From contig NZ_MPTA01000010.1 in the NCBI RefSeq assembly GCF_001939075.1, positions 1-54,457 on the forward strand: 54,457 nucleotides of DNA. Reading direction: 5' to 3'. The translations under genes were made by a program, and so were the position numbers. The notes under the pieces were generated by a model. That model did no database searches. It saw only the letters and a list, made by a program, of their open reading frames with translations, and was not told the origin of the DNA. This stretch comes from Paenisporosarcina indica. GTDB taxonomy: Bacteria > Bacillota > Bacilli > Bacillales_A > Planococcaceae. Positions 46,376-54,457 of this stretch are shown one piece after another (the stretch's first letter is position 1; the number at the start of each line of letters is the position of its first letter).

Positions 46376-46993
46376 ATGAAAATGCATGATGTAACAGGTG
46401 CAATTTATGAAGGAATGACCGTGTACAAGAACAAACCGGAAAAACAACCGAAATTAAATACAATCACAAATGGATATGTGACAGAGACACGGCTGGATTT
46501 CGACGTGCATACAGGAACACATATCGATGCCCCTCTACACATGGTCACTGATGGTGATACGTTTGAAACGATTCCATTAGACAATCTTACAGGACAGTGT
46601 AAAGTATTCGACTTAACTGAAGTGGAAAATGGAGTTTCAAAAGCTGACTTAGAAGGGTTTGACATTCAAAAGGGCGATTTTGTTTTACTAAAAACGAAAA
46701 ATTCATTTGAGGAAACATTTAATTTTAATTTTATTTTTCTCGCACAAGATGGTGCAGAATATCTTTCTGAAGTAGGTATTCGAGGGGTTGGAATTGATTC
46801 ACTTGGAATTGAAAGAAGTCAAGAAGGGCATCCAACACATAAAACGTTATTTGCAAATAACATCATCATAATAGAAGGACTTCGCTTAAAGGAAATTGAT
46901 CAAGGGCAATACTTTATGGTGGCAGCACCATTAAAATTAATGGGTACAGACGCTTCGCCTGCAAGAGTATTGCTATTTGAGGGGCTAAGATAA
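46376..46993 (+). CDS. Cyclase-family metal hydrolase (kynurenine formamidase-like)
   Basis: A 205-residue protein with the metal-binding signature HTGTHIDAPLH (about residues 44-54), GIDSLGIE and the C-terminal APLKLMGTDASPARV, typical of the cyclase/KynB superfamily. These hydrolyse formamides, lactones or amides using Mn or Zn. ggaaggggtg precedes the ATG. It lies between hxlAB and a decayed HAD gene; a link to one-carbon compounds (formamide-type substrates) is speculative. Confidence 0.88.
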   Translation: MKMHDVTGAIYEGMTVYKNKPEKQPKLNTITNGYVTETRLDFDVHTGTHIDAPLHMVTDGDTFETIPLDNLTGQCKVFDLTEVENGVSKADLEGFDIQKGDFVLLKTKNSFEETFNFNFIFLAQDGAEYLSEVGIRGVGIDSLGIERSQEGHPTHKTLFANNIIIIEGLRLKEIDQGQYFMVAAPLKLMGTDASPARVLLFEGLR

Positions 46994-47047
46994 CCATTTT
47001 GAAATTAGTTATTAAGCGTTTCTACAAGGAGAGATTCTATATATAAA

Positions 47048-47155
47048 ATGATGGCGATCGACCTTGATGGGACGTTACTCACTGACGAATTAATAATTCC
47101 CCCTAATACAATCACTGCTATTCAAAATGCGGTTGCGAGGGCCATTATTAAATAA
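47048..47155 (+). pseudogene. N-terminal fragment of a Cof-type HAD phosphatase
   Basis: MMAIDLDGTLLTDELIIPP then NTITAIQNAVAR and a stop after 35 residues. DxDGTLL is the catalytic motif of HAD phosphatases, but the protein should be about 270 residues, so only the start survives. Confidence 0.8.
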
Positions 47156-47159
47156 TCGA

Positions 47160-47208
47160 ATATTAAGGAACATATGTCTTGTTACACAAATGTTCCTTAA
47201 TATTTTTA
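47160..47208. terminator. Terminator between HAD fragment and Gfo gene
   Basis: A 14-bp stem (atattaaggaacat) and its complement, ending in Ts; probably the terminator of the minus-strand dehydrogenase as well. Confidence 0.8.
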
Positions 47209-47219
47209 TATACATTGGT

Positions 47220-48206
47220 TTACTTAAGGTCATTTGGAAAGACAAGTCGTATTTCTTTTCGGACTTTATCCAACACTTGCATTGTAGTGAATGAGTTTTC
47301 AAATGAGTTTGTAGTGGATTCCGTTTTCTGTTGGCTGATTAAATCAATAAATTCTTTCAATTCATAATACATAGCGGGATGAGATTGCTCGACAGTTAAT
47401 GGTTCAATTGTCCCGTCATTGTAATGAATTTCTACTTTTTCTGCCGAATGGATCTTATCAATAATCATGCTGCCTTTTTCACCTTGGATTTCGCTTGGTA
47501 AATAAGAGTTGGTAATTTTTGAATACATCACAACTGCATCTTTATCATCGTATTTCAATATGACACTACCTTCACCATCCACACCTGAATCCAGTATAAG
47601 ACCTGTTGCCTTCACTTCTTTTGGTTCACCAAATAATGTAACAAGCGGATACAAACAGTAGACGCCAAGATCCATTAATGAACCGTTCGCAAAGTTTGGA
47701 TTGAAAGCATTCAGGACAATGCCTTCTTTGTATTTATTATAACGAGATGAATACTGACAATAGCTTGCAAAGTATCTACGGACAGGACCAATTTTATGTA
47801 AGTTATCTTGAATAACCTTGAAGTTTGGAAGTAGTGTTGATTTCATTGCTTCCATTAATAGGACGTTATGATTTTTTGCTGCTGCTATCATCCTAGCTAC
47901 TTCTGTTGCATTAGCAGCCAGGGGCTTTTCACATAAAACGTGTTTGCCATTCTGTGAAAATAAAATTGCTTGTTCTGCGTGTAATGAATTTGGAGTAGCA
48001 ATGTAAACCGCGTCAATTTCTTCGCTAGCAGCCATTTCTTCTAAGTCTGTAAATATTTTTGTTATACCGTATATGCTGGCAAATTCTTCAGCTTTCTCAT
48101 TCGTTCGAGAATAAACTGCTGTTAGTTCGAAATTTTCTACAGCCTTTGCCGCTTCAAGTAATCTTTCTGTAATCCAATTAGTACCGACTATACCGAATCG
48201 AACCAT
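47220..48206 (-). CDS. Gfo/Idh/MocA family oxidoreductase
   Basis: A 328-residue NAD(P)-dependent dehydrogenase. It has the N-terminal Rossmann fold (RFGIVGTNWITERLLEAA), CEKPLAANATEV as the typical EKP motif, and the C-terminal alpha/beta domain with DLGVYCLYPLVTLFG. Substrates of the family are sugars and inositols; the exact one is unclear. gaggt precedes the ATG. It is divergent from hxlR and shares with it a promoter region rich in agtata repeats, so HxlR may control it. Confidence 0.9.
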   Translation of the reverse strand: MVRFGIVGTNWITERLLEAAKAVENFELTAVYSRTNEKAEEFASIYGITKIFTDLEEMAASEEIDAVYIATPNSLHAEQAILFSQNGKHVLCEKPLAANATEVARMIAAAKNHNVLLMEAMKSTLLPNFKVIQDNLHKIGPVRRYFASYCQYSSRYNKYKEGIVLNAFNPNFANGSLMDLGVYCLYPLVTLFGEPKEVKATGLILDSGVDGEGSVILKYDDKDAVVMYSKITNSYLPSEIQGEKGSMIIDKIHSAEKVEIHYNDGTIEPLTVEQSHPAMYYELKEFIDLISQQKTESTTNSFENSFTTMQVLDKVRKEIRLVFPNDLK

Positions 48207-48254
48207 TTTTTTACCTCATTTCTTTGTTTTGTAATTTAAAACTTTGATATGAAT

Positions 48255-48368
48255 TTTAGTATATCCAAAGGAGAGTGATGTACTAACTATGTAGCATTTA
48301 GTATAATTAGTATATGATAAAAATCAAAGTACGAACTTTTTCCACACATAGTATTCAAAAGTATACTA
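48255..48368. promoter_or_regulatory. agtata repeats between dehydrogenase and hxlR
   Basis: The cores tagtata/agtata(c/t) occur at about 48257, 48299, 48309, 48349 (diverged) and 48360. The same core is found upstream of hxlA, consistent with HxlR sites. Confidence 0.45.
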
Positions 48369-48397
48369 ATTAATCTAAAGGGAAGGAGGGGAAGTAG

Positions 48398-48751
48398 ATG
48401 CCTAATTTGGGGGAGAAAGTGTTTAATTGCGAAAAGGAACTGACACTTTCTATCATTGGTGGTAAATGGAAAATGTTGGTGCTATGGCATTTAGGTAAAG
48501 AAGGAACCAAACGCTTTGGTGAATTAAAAAACCTTATGCCGGGAATTACACAACGGATGCTTGTTAATCAATTACGTGAACTTGAAGATCATTTGATCGT
48601 ACATCGCGAAGTTTATCCTGTTGTTCCACCAAAAGTGGAATACTCACTTACAGAACAAGGAAGAAGTTTGATTCCGATTCTTGATTCGATGTATGAATGG
48701 GGTAAAGATTATATAAGGAACAATTTGGAAAAGGAAAAGAAAAATAAATAA
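48398..48751 (+). CDS. hxlR: HxlR family transcriptional activator
   Basis: A 117-residue MarR-like winged-helix protein with the HxlR signature: [47 protein letters not shown] and [13 protein letters not shown]. It is very close to B. subtilis HxlR, the formaldehyde-responsive activator of hxlAB. Start ATG at 48398 behind aaggagggg. In B. subtilis hxlR is divergent from hxlA; here it is about 3 kb away. A strong terminator follows. Confidence 0.92.
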   Translation: MPNLGEKVFNCEKELTLSIIGGKWKMLVLWHLGKEGTKRFGELKNLMPGITQRMLVNQLRELEDHLIVHREVYPVVPPKVEYSLTEQGRSLIPILDSMYEWGKDYIRNNLEKEKKNK

Positions 48752-48763
48752 TGTAGCCTGAAT

Positions 48764-48806
48764 AAAGGCCATCCACCAGTTTAATGAACTGGTGGATGGC
48801 CTTTTC
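48764..48806 (+). terminator. hxlR terminator
   Basis: aaggccatccaccagtt and its complement around taatg, then four Ts. Confidence 0.92.
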
Positions 48807-49420
48807 TTCCATGTTGCATCTAATCGTGAGAAATTAGCACAGGAACATTTGAATTAAAGTTAATTTTTGTGCTTTCATAAGGGTGGAAATTTGATTAGTA
48901 TTACTTATTATTAATTACGTTGAGTGATATTCTACTGATGTAAAATTACATTTCATTTTTATTTTCATTTGCATTTGCACTGGCGGTGTTAAGGTTTTTT
49001 AAAGAATTTAATTCGTTGCATAAAGCCTACTCATATGAGTGGGCTTTTATTAAAAATGAGAACTCATATTTCACCTCAAACCAAAAAACCTGATGCTTTT
49101 TATGCACCCACGTAGTGTATCAAAGATTAGTTCGTTTAATTTTGATTTCATTGTACAAATATTGCACCAAAACAACCAGCGTAGTAATATTTGGGAAACT
49201 AAATAATTCATATCCGCCGAGTAAAAGATTAATTTCATAGTAAACAGAAGCACATATTCCTCCTATGTTTATAGAGTGTTTAACTATAGTAATAATTTGC
49301 AATTATTCCTCCAATTAATGTAGCAACTAAAGAGTTAATTATGGCTAACACAAAAAAGAATGATTGCGGGAAAATTTTATCTTCCTCGTATACCAATGCA
49401 AATAGGGTTAAATACTGGAC
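48807..49420. other. Mostly non-coding right part of island 2
   Basis: Over 600 bases with no supported gene. On the minus strand, 49292-49435 reads VQYLTLFALVYEEDKIFPQS and FFFVLAIINSLVATLIGGII without a normal start, perhaps a remnant of a small membrane protein. A palindrome-like hairpin (aaagcctactc ... gagtgggcttt) lies at 49022-49047. Confidence 0.4.
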
Positions 49421-49568
49421 ACATAATCCATTTAAAAGTCATTATCTAGAGTAAAAGATGTTGCAGAACATGCTACATGAAAGTTGACATATCGCGCTTT
49501 AATCAACTTATATTCACTTTCGTTCAACATATTACAAATTGAAGGATTTATGAGTGGCATGATGTAAT
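49421..49568. repeat. Right end of island 2 with third att core
   Basis: Aligns with 37297-37447. The core at 49549-49568 (tatgagtggcatgatgtaat) differs from the groEL tail at two of 20 positions, so it has drifted and is probably the oldest junction. Confidence 0.8.
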
Positions 49569-49576
49569 TCATCAAT

Positions 49577-49624
49577 AAAAAAAGCGTGTAAACCTTGGTA
49601 ATACAAGGTTTACACGCTTTTTTC
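49577..49624 (+). terminator. Strong terminator, probably the original groEL terminator
   Basis: A long perfect stem (aaaaaagcgtgtaaaccttg and its complement) with a six-base loop and T-run, nine bases after the third groEL-tail copy. Its place suggests it ended groESL before about 39 kb was inserted. Confidence 0.85.
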
Positions 49625-49757
49625 TTTGTTCCCAGTGGATTGATTTTTCGGCTCCTGTGTCAAAAAGAATAGATTTTGGATCTATGTTTATTATTTTGGG
49701 GGGATTATAGTTTAATTTATGGAGAATTCTCTTAAATAATATACTGCTTTGAATATT

Positions 49758-49983
49758 ACTTTGGAATACCCGTTCAGAAAATCGACTAAACGCGAAGAAA
49801 TCGGTTTCGGTTTCAACGCAGCGAACGGTACATAGGTGAACATAATAGACGCAGGAATCGTGGATCCAACTAAAGTAACGCGTTTTGCCCTTAAAACGCT
49901 GCATCTGTAGCTACATTATTCTTAACTACAGAAGCAGTAGTTGCAAACCTACCTGAAAAAAATCCAATGGGCGAAGTGATGTG
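49758..49983 (+). pseudogene. Decayed groEL C-terminal fragment
   Basis: Positions 49758-49786 (gaatacccgttcagaaaatcg) match groEL 10425-10451. After an internal deletion, 49783-49983 matches groEL 10486-10716: gaaatcggtttcggtttcaa, ggatccaactaaagtaacgc, ttcttaactacagaagcagt. The frame is broken by stops and shifts and the Gly/Met tail is reduced to a short stub. It is diverged from the intact gene by many silent-type changes, so it is an old second copy. Confidence 0.9.
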
Positions 49984-50257
49984 ATTTTCGTCTAGAAACC
50001 TTTGTGTATAAATGTTTTTTAGGTTAGATAAAAGTAAAAGGTTAACATTTTGCCTTGGGAAAGGATTTCTAAAAATTATATTAAATGAGGACAGCTGCCT
50101 TTAAATCTTTAATCGTTCTCTCATACTATATGGAATATAAGCGGCAGCTTGAAAGCACCCCCTATGGAACGCTTTTTATTATTTCAATGGGGGTAAGAAA
50201 AAAGCTGTATGAATCGCTGATTTATTAATCACTTAAAAAGGGAGGAGAGAGTGGATA
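49984..50257. other. Intergenic region before the glycosyltransferase
   Basis: No gene seen. It contains a weak inverted repeat (cagctgcc near 50092, ggcagctt near 50144) and an AT-rich stretch that should hold the promoter of the next gene. Confidence 0.45.
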
Positions 50258-51694
50258 TTGAAACCGACTTTATCAATCATAATAACCGGAAAAGCAGATG
50301 ATGAAAATTTAGAGCAATTATTCAGGGTAGCGCAAAACTTACATTATTCTGAGCTAATCTTACTACTGAGCGGTTCATCCAACAATAAAGATTATCTAAT
50401 TTATTCCAATCATGATGTAAAAGTACTTCATTTTGGTTCAGAAATAATAAGTCACAAAATGCGGGTACACGGAGCAAAAATAGCAAAGGGAAATATATTA
50501 CTATTCATGGATACAAAATTCTTAATAAATTTCAAAGAAATAAGATCGCTGATACTTTGTGTAGAAAATAAAAAAGCAGATTTAGCTCTTAGCACCTTTT
50601 CAGATACACCCCAGCCAGGTGTTATCAATTTTGAATCAGTAGAATACATTCTCAATATTATCTCTAATCGGAGAGACCTTTTGTGCAGTTCGCTCTATAA
50701 TGTCCCTTTTGCTATCAGTCGAGAAGCTTTAAAAATTATTGGAGCAGATAGCCTGGCAGTCCCTCCATTAGCAAAAATGAATGCAATAAAAAAGGGCTTA
50801 GTTATCGAAGTTTTTAATCACTCCAAAAATAATTTGAACAAGTTAAACGAAAAGGAAGAATCACTGATAATGGAAGAATTTTTACAATCAACGTCATCTT
50901 GGTTGAACAGTTACGGCAGAAGAAGTGGATATACGAATTTAGGGCGAAGATTTGACGTATTAGAACTTCAAAATTATGAGATACTGTCCTACCATTCGGG
51001 AGTTACTGCGATAATTTCTGCCTCCAATGAAGAGGAGACCATCGGCAATGTAATCAGAAGTGCCTTTGATGCGGGTGCTACACAAGTAGTAGTTGTAGAG
51101 AACGGTTCAACTGATGCCACTGCGAAAATAGCTAAAGAAGCAGGTGCAAAAGTCTTATCCTTCTCATATAGATTAGGGCACGATGTTGGCAGAGGAGTAG
51201 GGGCTTTGAACTTTCCTTCAGCACATTACTTATTTCTTGATGGAGACATGGTTCTTTCAGTAGAGGAACTAATTCCATTTATTACTGCTGTTACCAAAGG
51301 AGGAATAGATGTAGCCTTAAATAATTTAAGTAATTTAGTGAAGCATCCTGAATGGGATGAGGTAACCTGGTCTAAATTTTTTCTAAATAATTCATTAAGC
51401 CGAAAAGACTTGGATGTAAATACTCTAACCGCAGTTCCGCATGCTATAAATGGAAGAGCAGTTAATATAATCGGAGTTGCGAATTTGGCAGTTCCTACAA
51501 TAGCGATGGTAAGAGCTGTATTATCAGGATTAACCGTTAAAGCAATTCGTGAAGTAGATGTAATATCGAAAAATAGAATAAGAAGCGAATTACATTACAG
51601 CAGTAGAGGAAACTTAGTTGAACAACTTATTATAGGAGATATGTGTCAGGGATTGTACGAAATAATTCTTCAAAAGCATGGGAGGGTCATTTAA
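50258..51694 (+). CDS. Tandem family 2 glycosyltransferase
   Basis: A 478-residue protein with two GT-A folds. The first (residues 1-220) begins LSIIITGKADDENLEQLF and has FMDTKFLI in place of DxD, so it looks degenerate. The second (about 246-478) has the standard GVTAIISASNEEETIGNVI, VVVVENGSTDATAKIA and FLDGDMVL (DGD as DxD), so it is probably catalytic with a nucleotide sugar. No transmembrane segment. Start TTG at 50258 behind ggaggagag. Its stop abuts that of the convergent propeller gene. Nearby CotS-like and Thr/Pro-repeat genes suggest glycosylation of a spore-surface protein. Confidence 0.82.
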   Translation: MKPTLSIIITGKADDENLEQLFRVAQNLHYSELILLLSGSSNNKDYLIYSNHDVKVLHFGSEIISHKMRVHGAKIAKGNILLFMDTKFLINFKEIRSLILCVENKKADLALSTFSDTPQPGVINFESVEYILNIISNRRDLLCSSLYNVPFAISREALKIIGADSLAVPPLAKMNAIKKGLVIEVFNHSKNNLNKLNEKEESLIMEEFLQSTSSWLNSYGRRSGYTNLGRRFDVLELQNYEILSYHSGVTAIISASNEEETIGNVIRSAFDAGATQVVVVENGSTDATAKIAKEAGAKVLSFSYRLGHDVGRGVGALNFPSAHYLFLDGDMVLSVEELIPFITAVTKGGIDVALNNLSNLVKHPEWDEVTWSKFFLNNSLSRKDLDVNTLTAVPHAINGRAVNIIGVANLAVPTIAMVRAVLSGLTVKAIREVDVISKNRIRSELHYSSRGNLVEQLIIGDMCQGLYEIILQKHGRVI

Positions 51695-53092
51695 TTAAAT
51701 TTCTATCCACTTTGGCTGATCAGCAACCCAAATAAACGGACTACTTTTTGAACTATCATCTTTAAAATAACCGATTAATTTCCCAGTAATAGTAGCTGAA
51801 AAATAACTTAACCCTTCTACGGGTCCAGTAGGTTGTTGTGTATAATCCCAAAGCACGTAATAATTGATTCCGTCCATAGTGGCGGTTAACAATCCTCTCG
51901 GAGATTCTGTAGGGAGATAAGCCACATTTTGATGAGTAATGAAGGTTCCAGTTGCGTCAGCTGGAGTGCCAATCTTATCAATAAAGAATGCTTCGTGCAT
52001 TTGGGAGTTAAGGGCTCCGGCTGATAAGCGGTTTGTCGTTTTATCCAGACGGAAAAAACCACGTCCTTTATTATCATCCATTCCGAAGATTAGACAATGT
52101 GGTAGTATAGCTAAGTCGGTAAATTGCACAGGTGACTCACCCTCAGGCCACAAACTACTCCAGTTTTGTCCCCAATCATCAGTGAACCATACATTTGTTT
52201 TCTTAGAGCCATCACCACTCAATAACCAAATTCTACTTTCGTATGGATCAAGTTTTATATTGTGGAAATGCCATGAATCAATAACGGGGGCTTGGAAAAT
52301 ACTTTGCCAGCTTTGACCATAATCCCGAGAAATATATGCTTTAAGTATTTGGTTAGATTTTCTTGGCTGCAGGACATATGGAGCGAAGAGTATAATATTA
52401 TCATACGATTCAAGTCCCCAAAAACTGTTGGCATCTGACACAGTATCTAACACTGCTACTTTATGGATACTTTTTTCATTAGGATCACTTTTCCACACTT
52501 GCAAACCTTTTTTGCCATCTAAATTATTACCGATAATTAGCAATTCCCTTGAAGATAGTTTTTTAAATCTGCTAATGTTGCCCTGAGTAAATGGACTTTG
52601 AATCGGAATCCAGGATATTCCTAAATCTGTCGACTTATATAGATTTAGACCACCGTATGCATATATTGTGCCATCAGGTGTAACGTCAGATATTTCTCTT
52701 CCTATGGTAGACCGAATGATAGGGCTTAATCTTGCTGGAACAGGGGTATAACGTTTAGTACTTCGTGTAGTTTCATTCTGTAAGGTAAGGTTTGACACGA
52801 ATTTGACCTTTACGGTGAAAAAGTTATCATGCGCCAGGTCTCTAACGTATTTAATGTGTGTTGCGTGTTGGATGTCAGCATAAAAAATTCCGGGAATCAT
52901 TATATACTCTTGAGGTATACCGCTGTTAATTGGACGAACCAATAATGAATCCCAGGTCAGTCCGTCATCACTTGAGAATTCAAAGTGGATGACGGCACTT
53001 ATTGGTGTTGCAGTGGGTTTAACATTAAAAATCGCGAGGCACTTATCAATTGAAATCATTTTATTCACTTGCATTAATACATAATCCGACAT
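51695..53092 (-). CDS. BNR/Asp-box beta-propeller protein
   Basis: A 465-residue protein without signal peptide or membrane segment. Four Asp-box (S-x-D-x-G-x-x-W) motifs are visible: SSDDGLTW, STDLGISW, SRDYGQSW and TDDWGQNW, the mark of sialidase-like propellers. The first 120 residues form an extra beta-rich domain. Catalytic sialidase residues are not evident, so a binding or structural role is more likely. Lack of an export signal fits mother-cell assembly on the spore surface, which is inference from the neighbours. Confidence 0.75.
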   Translation of the reverse strand: MSDYVLMQVNKMISIDKCLAIFNVKPTATPISAVIHFEFSSDDGLTWDSLLVRPINSGIPQEYIMIPGIFYADIQHATHIKYVRDLAHDNFFTVKVKFVSNLTLQNETTRSTKRYTPVPARLSPIIRSTIGREISDVTPDGTIYAYGGLNLYKSTDLGISWIPIQSPFTQGNISRFKKLSSRELLIIGNNLDGKKGLQVWKSDPNEKSIHKVAVLDTVSDANSFWGLESYDNIILFAPYVLQPRKSNQILKAYISRDYGQSWQSIFQAPVIDSWHFHNIKLDPYESRIWLLSGDGSKKTNVWFTDDWGQNWSSLWPEGESPVQFTDLAILPHCLIFGMDDNKGRGFFRLDKTTNRLSAGALNSQMHEAFFIDKIGTPADATGTFITHQNVAYLPTESPRGLLTATMDGINYYVLWDYTQQPTGPVEGLSYFSATITGKLIGYFKDDSSKSSPFIWVADQPKWIEI

Positions 53093-53212
53093 TTTTCTAT
53101 CCCTCTTTTCGACAATTAATTAGGTAATATTAATAGTGTCATAGAATAGAATATGATGTAGAAATATGCTTTATGAAAAATTACAAAGAAGTAATTTGGG
53201 GGAAGTGAATAA

Positions 53213-54187
53213 ATGGAAATAGTCGATGTGCTTAAAATAAAGTACGGCATTAGTTCTGTATTCATTAAACAGCTTAGAAATAATATTTATAAAATCCAAA
53301 CTACAGAGAAAACTTATGCATTGAAGGTCTATGATTGGGCAGTTAATCATAATTTTCTTTATACACTCCATCAGCAGTTAAAAAATAATGATTTTAATTA
53401 TTTTCACCAAATTATTCCGACTTTGGATAGATTAAATTCTGTAACTGAAGGTAAGTTAATTTACACATTGAGCGAGTGGATTGAAGGGGTTAAACCCTCT
53501 TTTTCAAATAAAGACCACTTGATAAATGCCTCGGCATTCTTGGCCACCTTCCACCAGGCAGCCTTAGCTTCTGATTATAGTATCAAAGCAAAAGGACCAA
53601 ACGATTTTTTACTTCCTATATCATTTTATGATGTCAGAGTTGGTCAATATTACAATCATATTATTTATGAAAAATTAAAAGCGTGGGTTCAACAGTTTGG
53701 AACCGATACGTTAAGAATAGCACTGGAAAGAATGGAATACGCGGAATACATTTTTCCTTTAAATAGCTATAAAGAGTTAGTGGTGAAAGAGGAAGAAAAA
53801 AATACATTTGTACATGGTGATTATAATTCTTCAAATTTGATTTTATCATCAAAAGGTCAAATGTATGTTTTAGATTTTGATGATAGTTCCTCTTACTTAA
53901 GAGTTAGCGATTTAGTCTTCTTATGCCATCTCTACATGGGAAAAGAGGGAGAAAGGCTTCTTGATATATTAAAGTCCTATCACCGGGTGAGACCATTAAG
54001 TGAAATAGAATTTGAATTTTTAAAATCACAACTATTTGTCCCTGGAAAAATTTATTGGGAAATGTATTGTAAATTATTATTAGATCAACAGGTTAGTAAA
54101 GAGTGGATTAATCAAAATCTTTCTATGTACACTGTTAACACAGTCTACAATAAAATTAAAATATTATCATATTCCGACCTATCCTAA
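53213..54187 (+). CDS. CotS-like spore coat kinase / phosphotransferase fold
   Basis: A 324-residue protein of the aminoglycoside phosphotransferase/CotS-CotI fold. The catalytic loop is FVHGDYNSSNLIL (D and N present) and the metal-binding segment MYVLDFDDSS. ALKVYDW is the ATP-lysine region. CotS-type proteins are spore coat components in Bacillus. gggggaagtg precedes the ATG. It is 51 bases upstream of the Thr/Pro-repeat gene, probably one transcript. Confidence 0.82.
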   Translation: MEIVDVLKIKYGISSVFIKQLRNNIYKIQTTEKTYALKVYDWAVNHNFLYTLHQQLKNNDFNYFHQIIPTLDRLNSVTEGKLIYTLSEWIEGVKPSFSNKDHLINASAFLATFHQAALASDYSIKAKGPNDFLLPISFYDVRVGQYYNHIIYEKLKAWVQQFGTDTLRIALERMEYAEYIFPLNSYKELVVKEEEKNTFVHGDYNSSNLILSSKGQMYVLDFDDSSSYLRVSDLVFLCHLYMGKEGERLLDILKSYHRVRPLSEIEFEFLKSQLFVPGKIYWEMYCKLLLDQQVSKEWINQNLSMYTVNTVYNKIKILSYSDLS

Positions 54188-54238
54188 GGTTTGTTTGAAT
54201 AAGATGAGATGATTACATTATGTAGAAAGGAGATCAGA

Positions 54239-54457
54239 ATGCCGAATCAATTTCCTGTAGGTTCTGTGGATTATACATTGGAAAAGATGGGGAAGCCAGC
54301 ACCAGCAGTAACGACGACACCGGTACCACCAGTAACAACAACACCAAAACCACCAGTAACAACAACACCAAAACCACCAGTAACAACAACACCAAAACCA
54401 CCAGTAACGACAACACCAAAACCACCAGTAACGACAACACCAAAACCAAAACCAAAA
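54239..54457 (+). CDS. Thr/Pro-repeat protein, N-terminus (runs off window)
   Basis: Starts MPNQFPVGSVDYTLEKMGKP, then APAVTTTPV, five consecutive PPVTTTPK repeats and PKPK up to the window end. The repeat unit is 24 bases, near-identical at DNA level (a few aac/acg differences), so copy number is prone to slip. gaaaggaga precedes the ATG. No signal peptide is present. Dense threonines between prolines make a mucin-like acceptor for O-glycosylation, which fits the glycosyltransferase encoded nearby. Confidence 0.85.
   Translation, partial: MPNQFPVGSVDYTLEKMGKPAPAVTTTPVPPVTTTPKPPVTTTPKPPVTTTPKPPVTTTPKPPVTTTPKPKPK

Noticed and set aside
49071-49302. Two overlapping minus-strand frames of 60 codons
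   Set aside because: No ribosome-binding site and they overlap in different frames; at most remnants of a small membrane protein.
54234-54455. Minus-strand frame rich in Val/Leu opposite the Thr/Pro repeats
   Set aside because: It is the antisense reading of the 24-base repeats; the plus frame has a ribosome-binding site and start.
54239-54457. CRISPR array
   Set aside because: The repeats are contiguous 24-base coding units without spacers. No array was seen elsewhere in the window.

Overview
The window comes from a low-GC, spore-forming Firmicute of order Bacillales. The chromosomal backbone keeps the Bacillus gene order tsaE-tsaB-rimI-tsaD / ABC-F / rex / tatA-tatC / CPBP protease / groES-groEL. 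The dispersed repeat before groES and the overall style suggest Planococcaceae (Sporosarcina, Psychrobacillus or Lysinibacillus type); this genus-level guess is inference.

Layout. (1) 1-10.7 kb is ordinary backbone: the 3' tip of a 5S rRNA with its terminator, a probable decayed 5S remnant, tRNA-Asp, the t6A-modification operon, a cluster of DnaA boxes behind tsaD, an ABC-F protein, Rex, a Tat translocase pair, a CPBP protease and CIRCE-controlled groESL. (2) 10.7-37.4 kb is an integrated element in the 3' end of groEL, bounded by 20-bp perfect direct repeats (10698-10717 and 37428-37447) with paired arm-type repeats inside each end. It carries a frameshifted tyrosine integrase, an excisionase-like gene, replication genes (phage-type initiator and DnaC-like loader), a 1352-residue protein with a HigA-like N-terminus (candidate defence gene), a zinc-ribbon/HNH nuclease, a serine resolvase with a possible res site, small membrane or exported proteins, a second HNH nuclease, a translationally coupled transfer-type operon with a HerA/VirB4-like ATPase, decayed FtsK and membrane-protein genes, and an RNase H - RnlA - RnlB operon at the right end. 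No relaxase is visible, and with the broken integrase the element is probably immobile. (3) 37.4-49.6 kb is a second, degraded island ending in a third copy of the groEL tail (49549-49568). It starts with an integrase remnant and holds SDR/NmrA oxidoreductases with an Rrf2 regulator, zwf, a broken pgi, hxlA-hxlB (formaldehyde fixation by the ribulose monophosphate route), a cyclase-family hydrolase, a Gfo/Idh/MocA dehydrogenase and HxlR. (4) 49.6-54.5 kb returns to backbone-like sequence: a strong terminator that is probably the displaced groEL terminator, a decayed groEL C-terminal fragment, then a likely spore-surface locus with a tandem GT2 glycosyltransferase, a BNR propeller protein, a CotS-like kinase and the start of a Thr/Pro-repeat protein.

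How the genes work together. The most striking unit is the three-gene operon at 34.4-36.9 kb. RnlA is a HEPN ribonuclease toxin, RnlB its antitoxin, and in E. coli the housekeeping RNase HI is known to influence RnlA activity. Here a dedicated RNase H with an N-terminal hybrid-binding domain and a 110-residue C-terminal extension is encoded directly upstream of rnlA, suggesting a self-contained tripartite toxin/defence module. The second is the HigA-headed giant protein, whose nuclease-like, degenerate NTPase-like and helical C-terminal regions resemble STAND-type antiviral proteins, with a repeat-rich operator-like promoter. In the second island, zwf, pgi and hxlAB would link formaldehyde capture to oxidation of glucose-6-phosphate, but pgi is now truncated.
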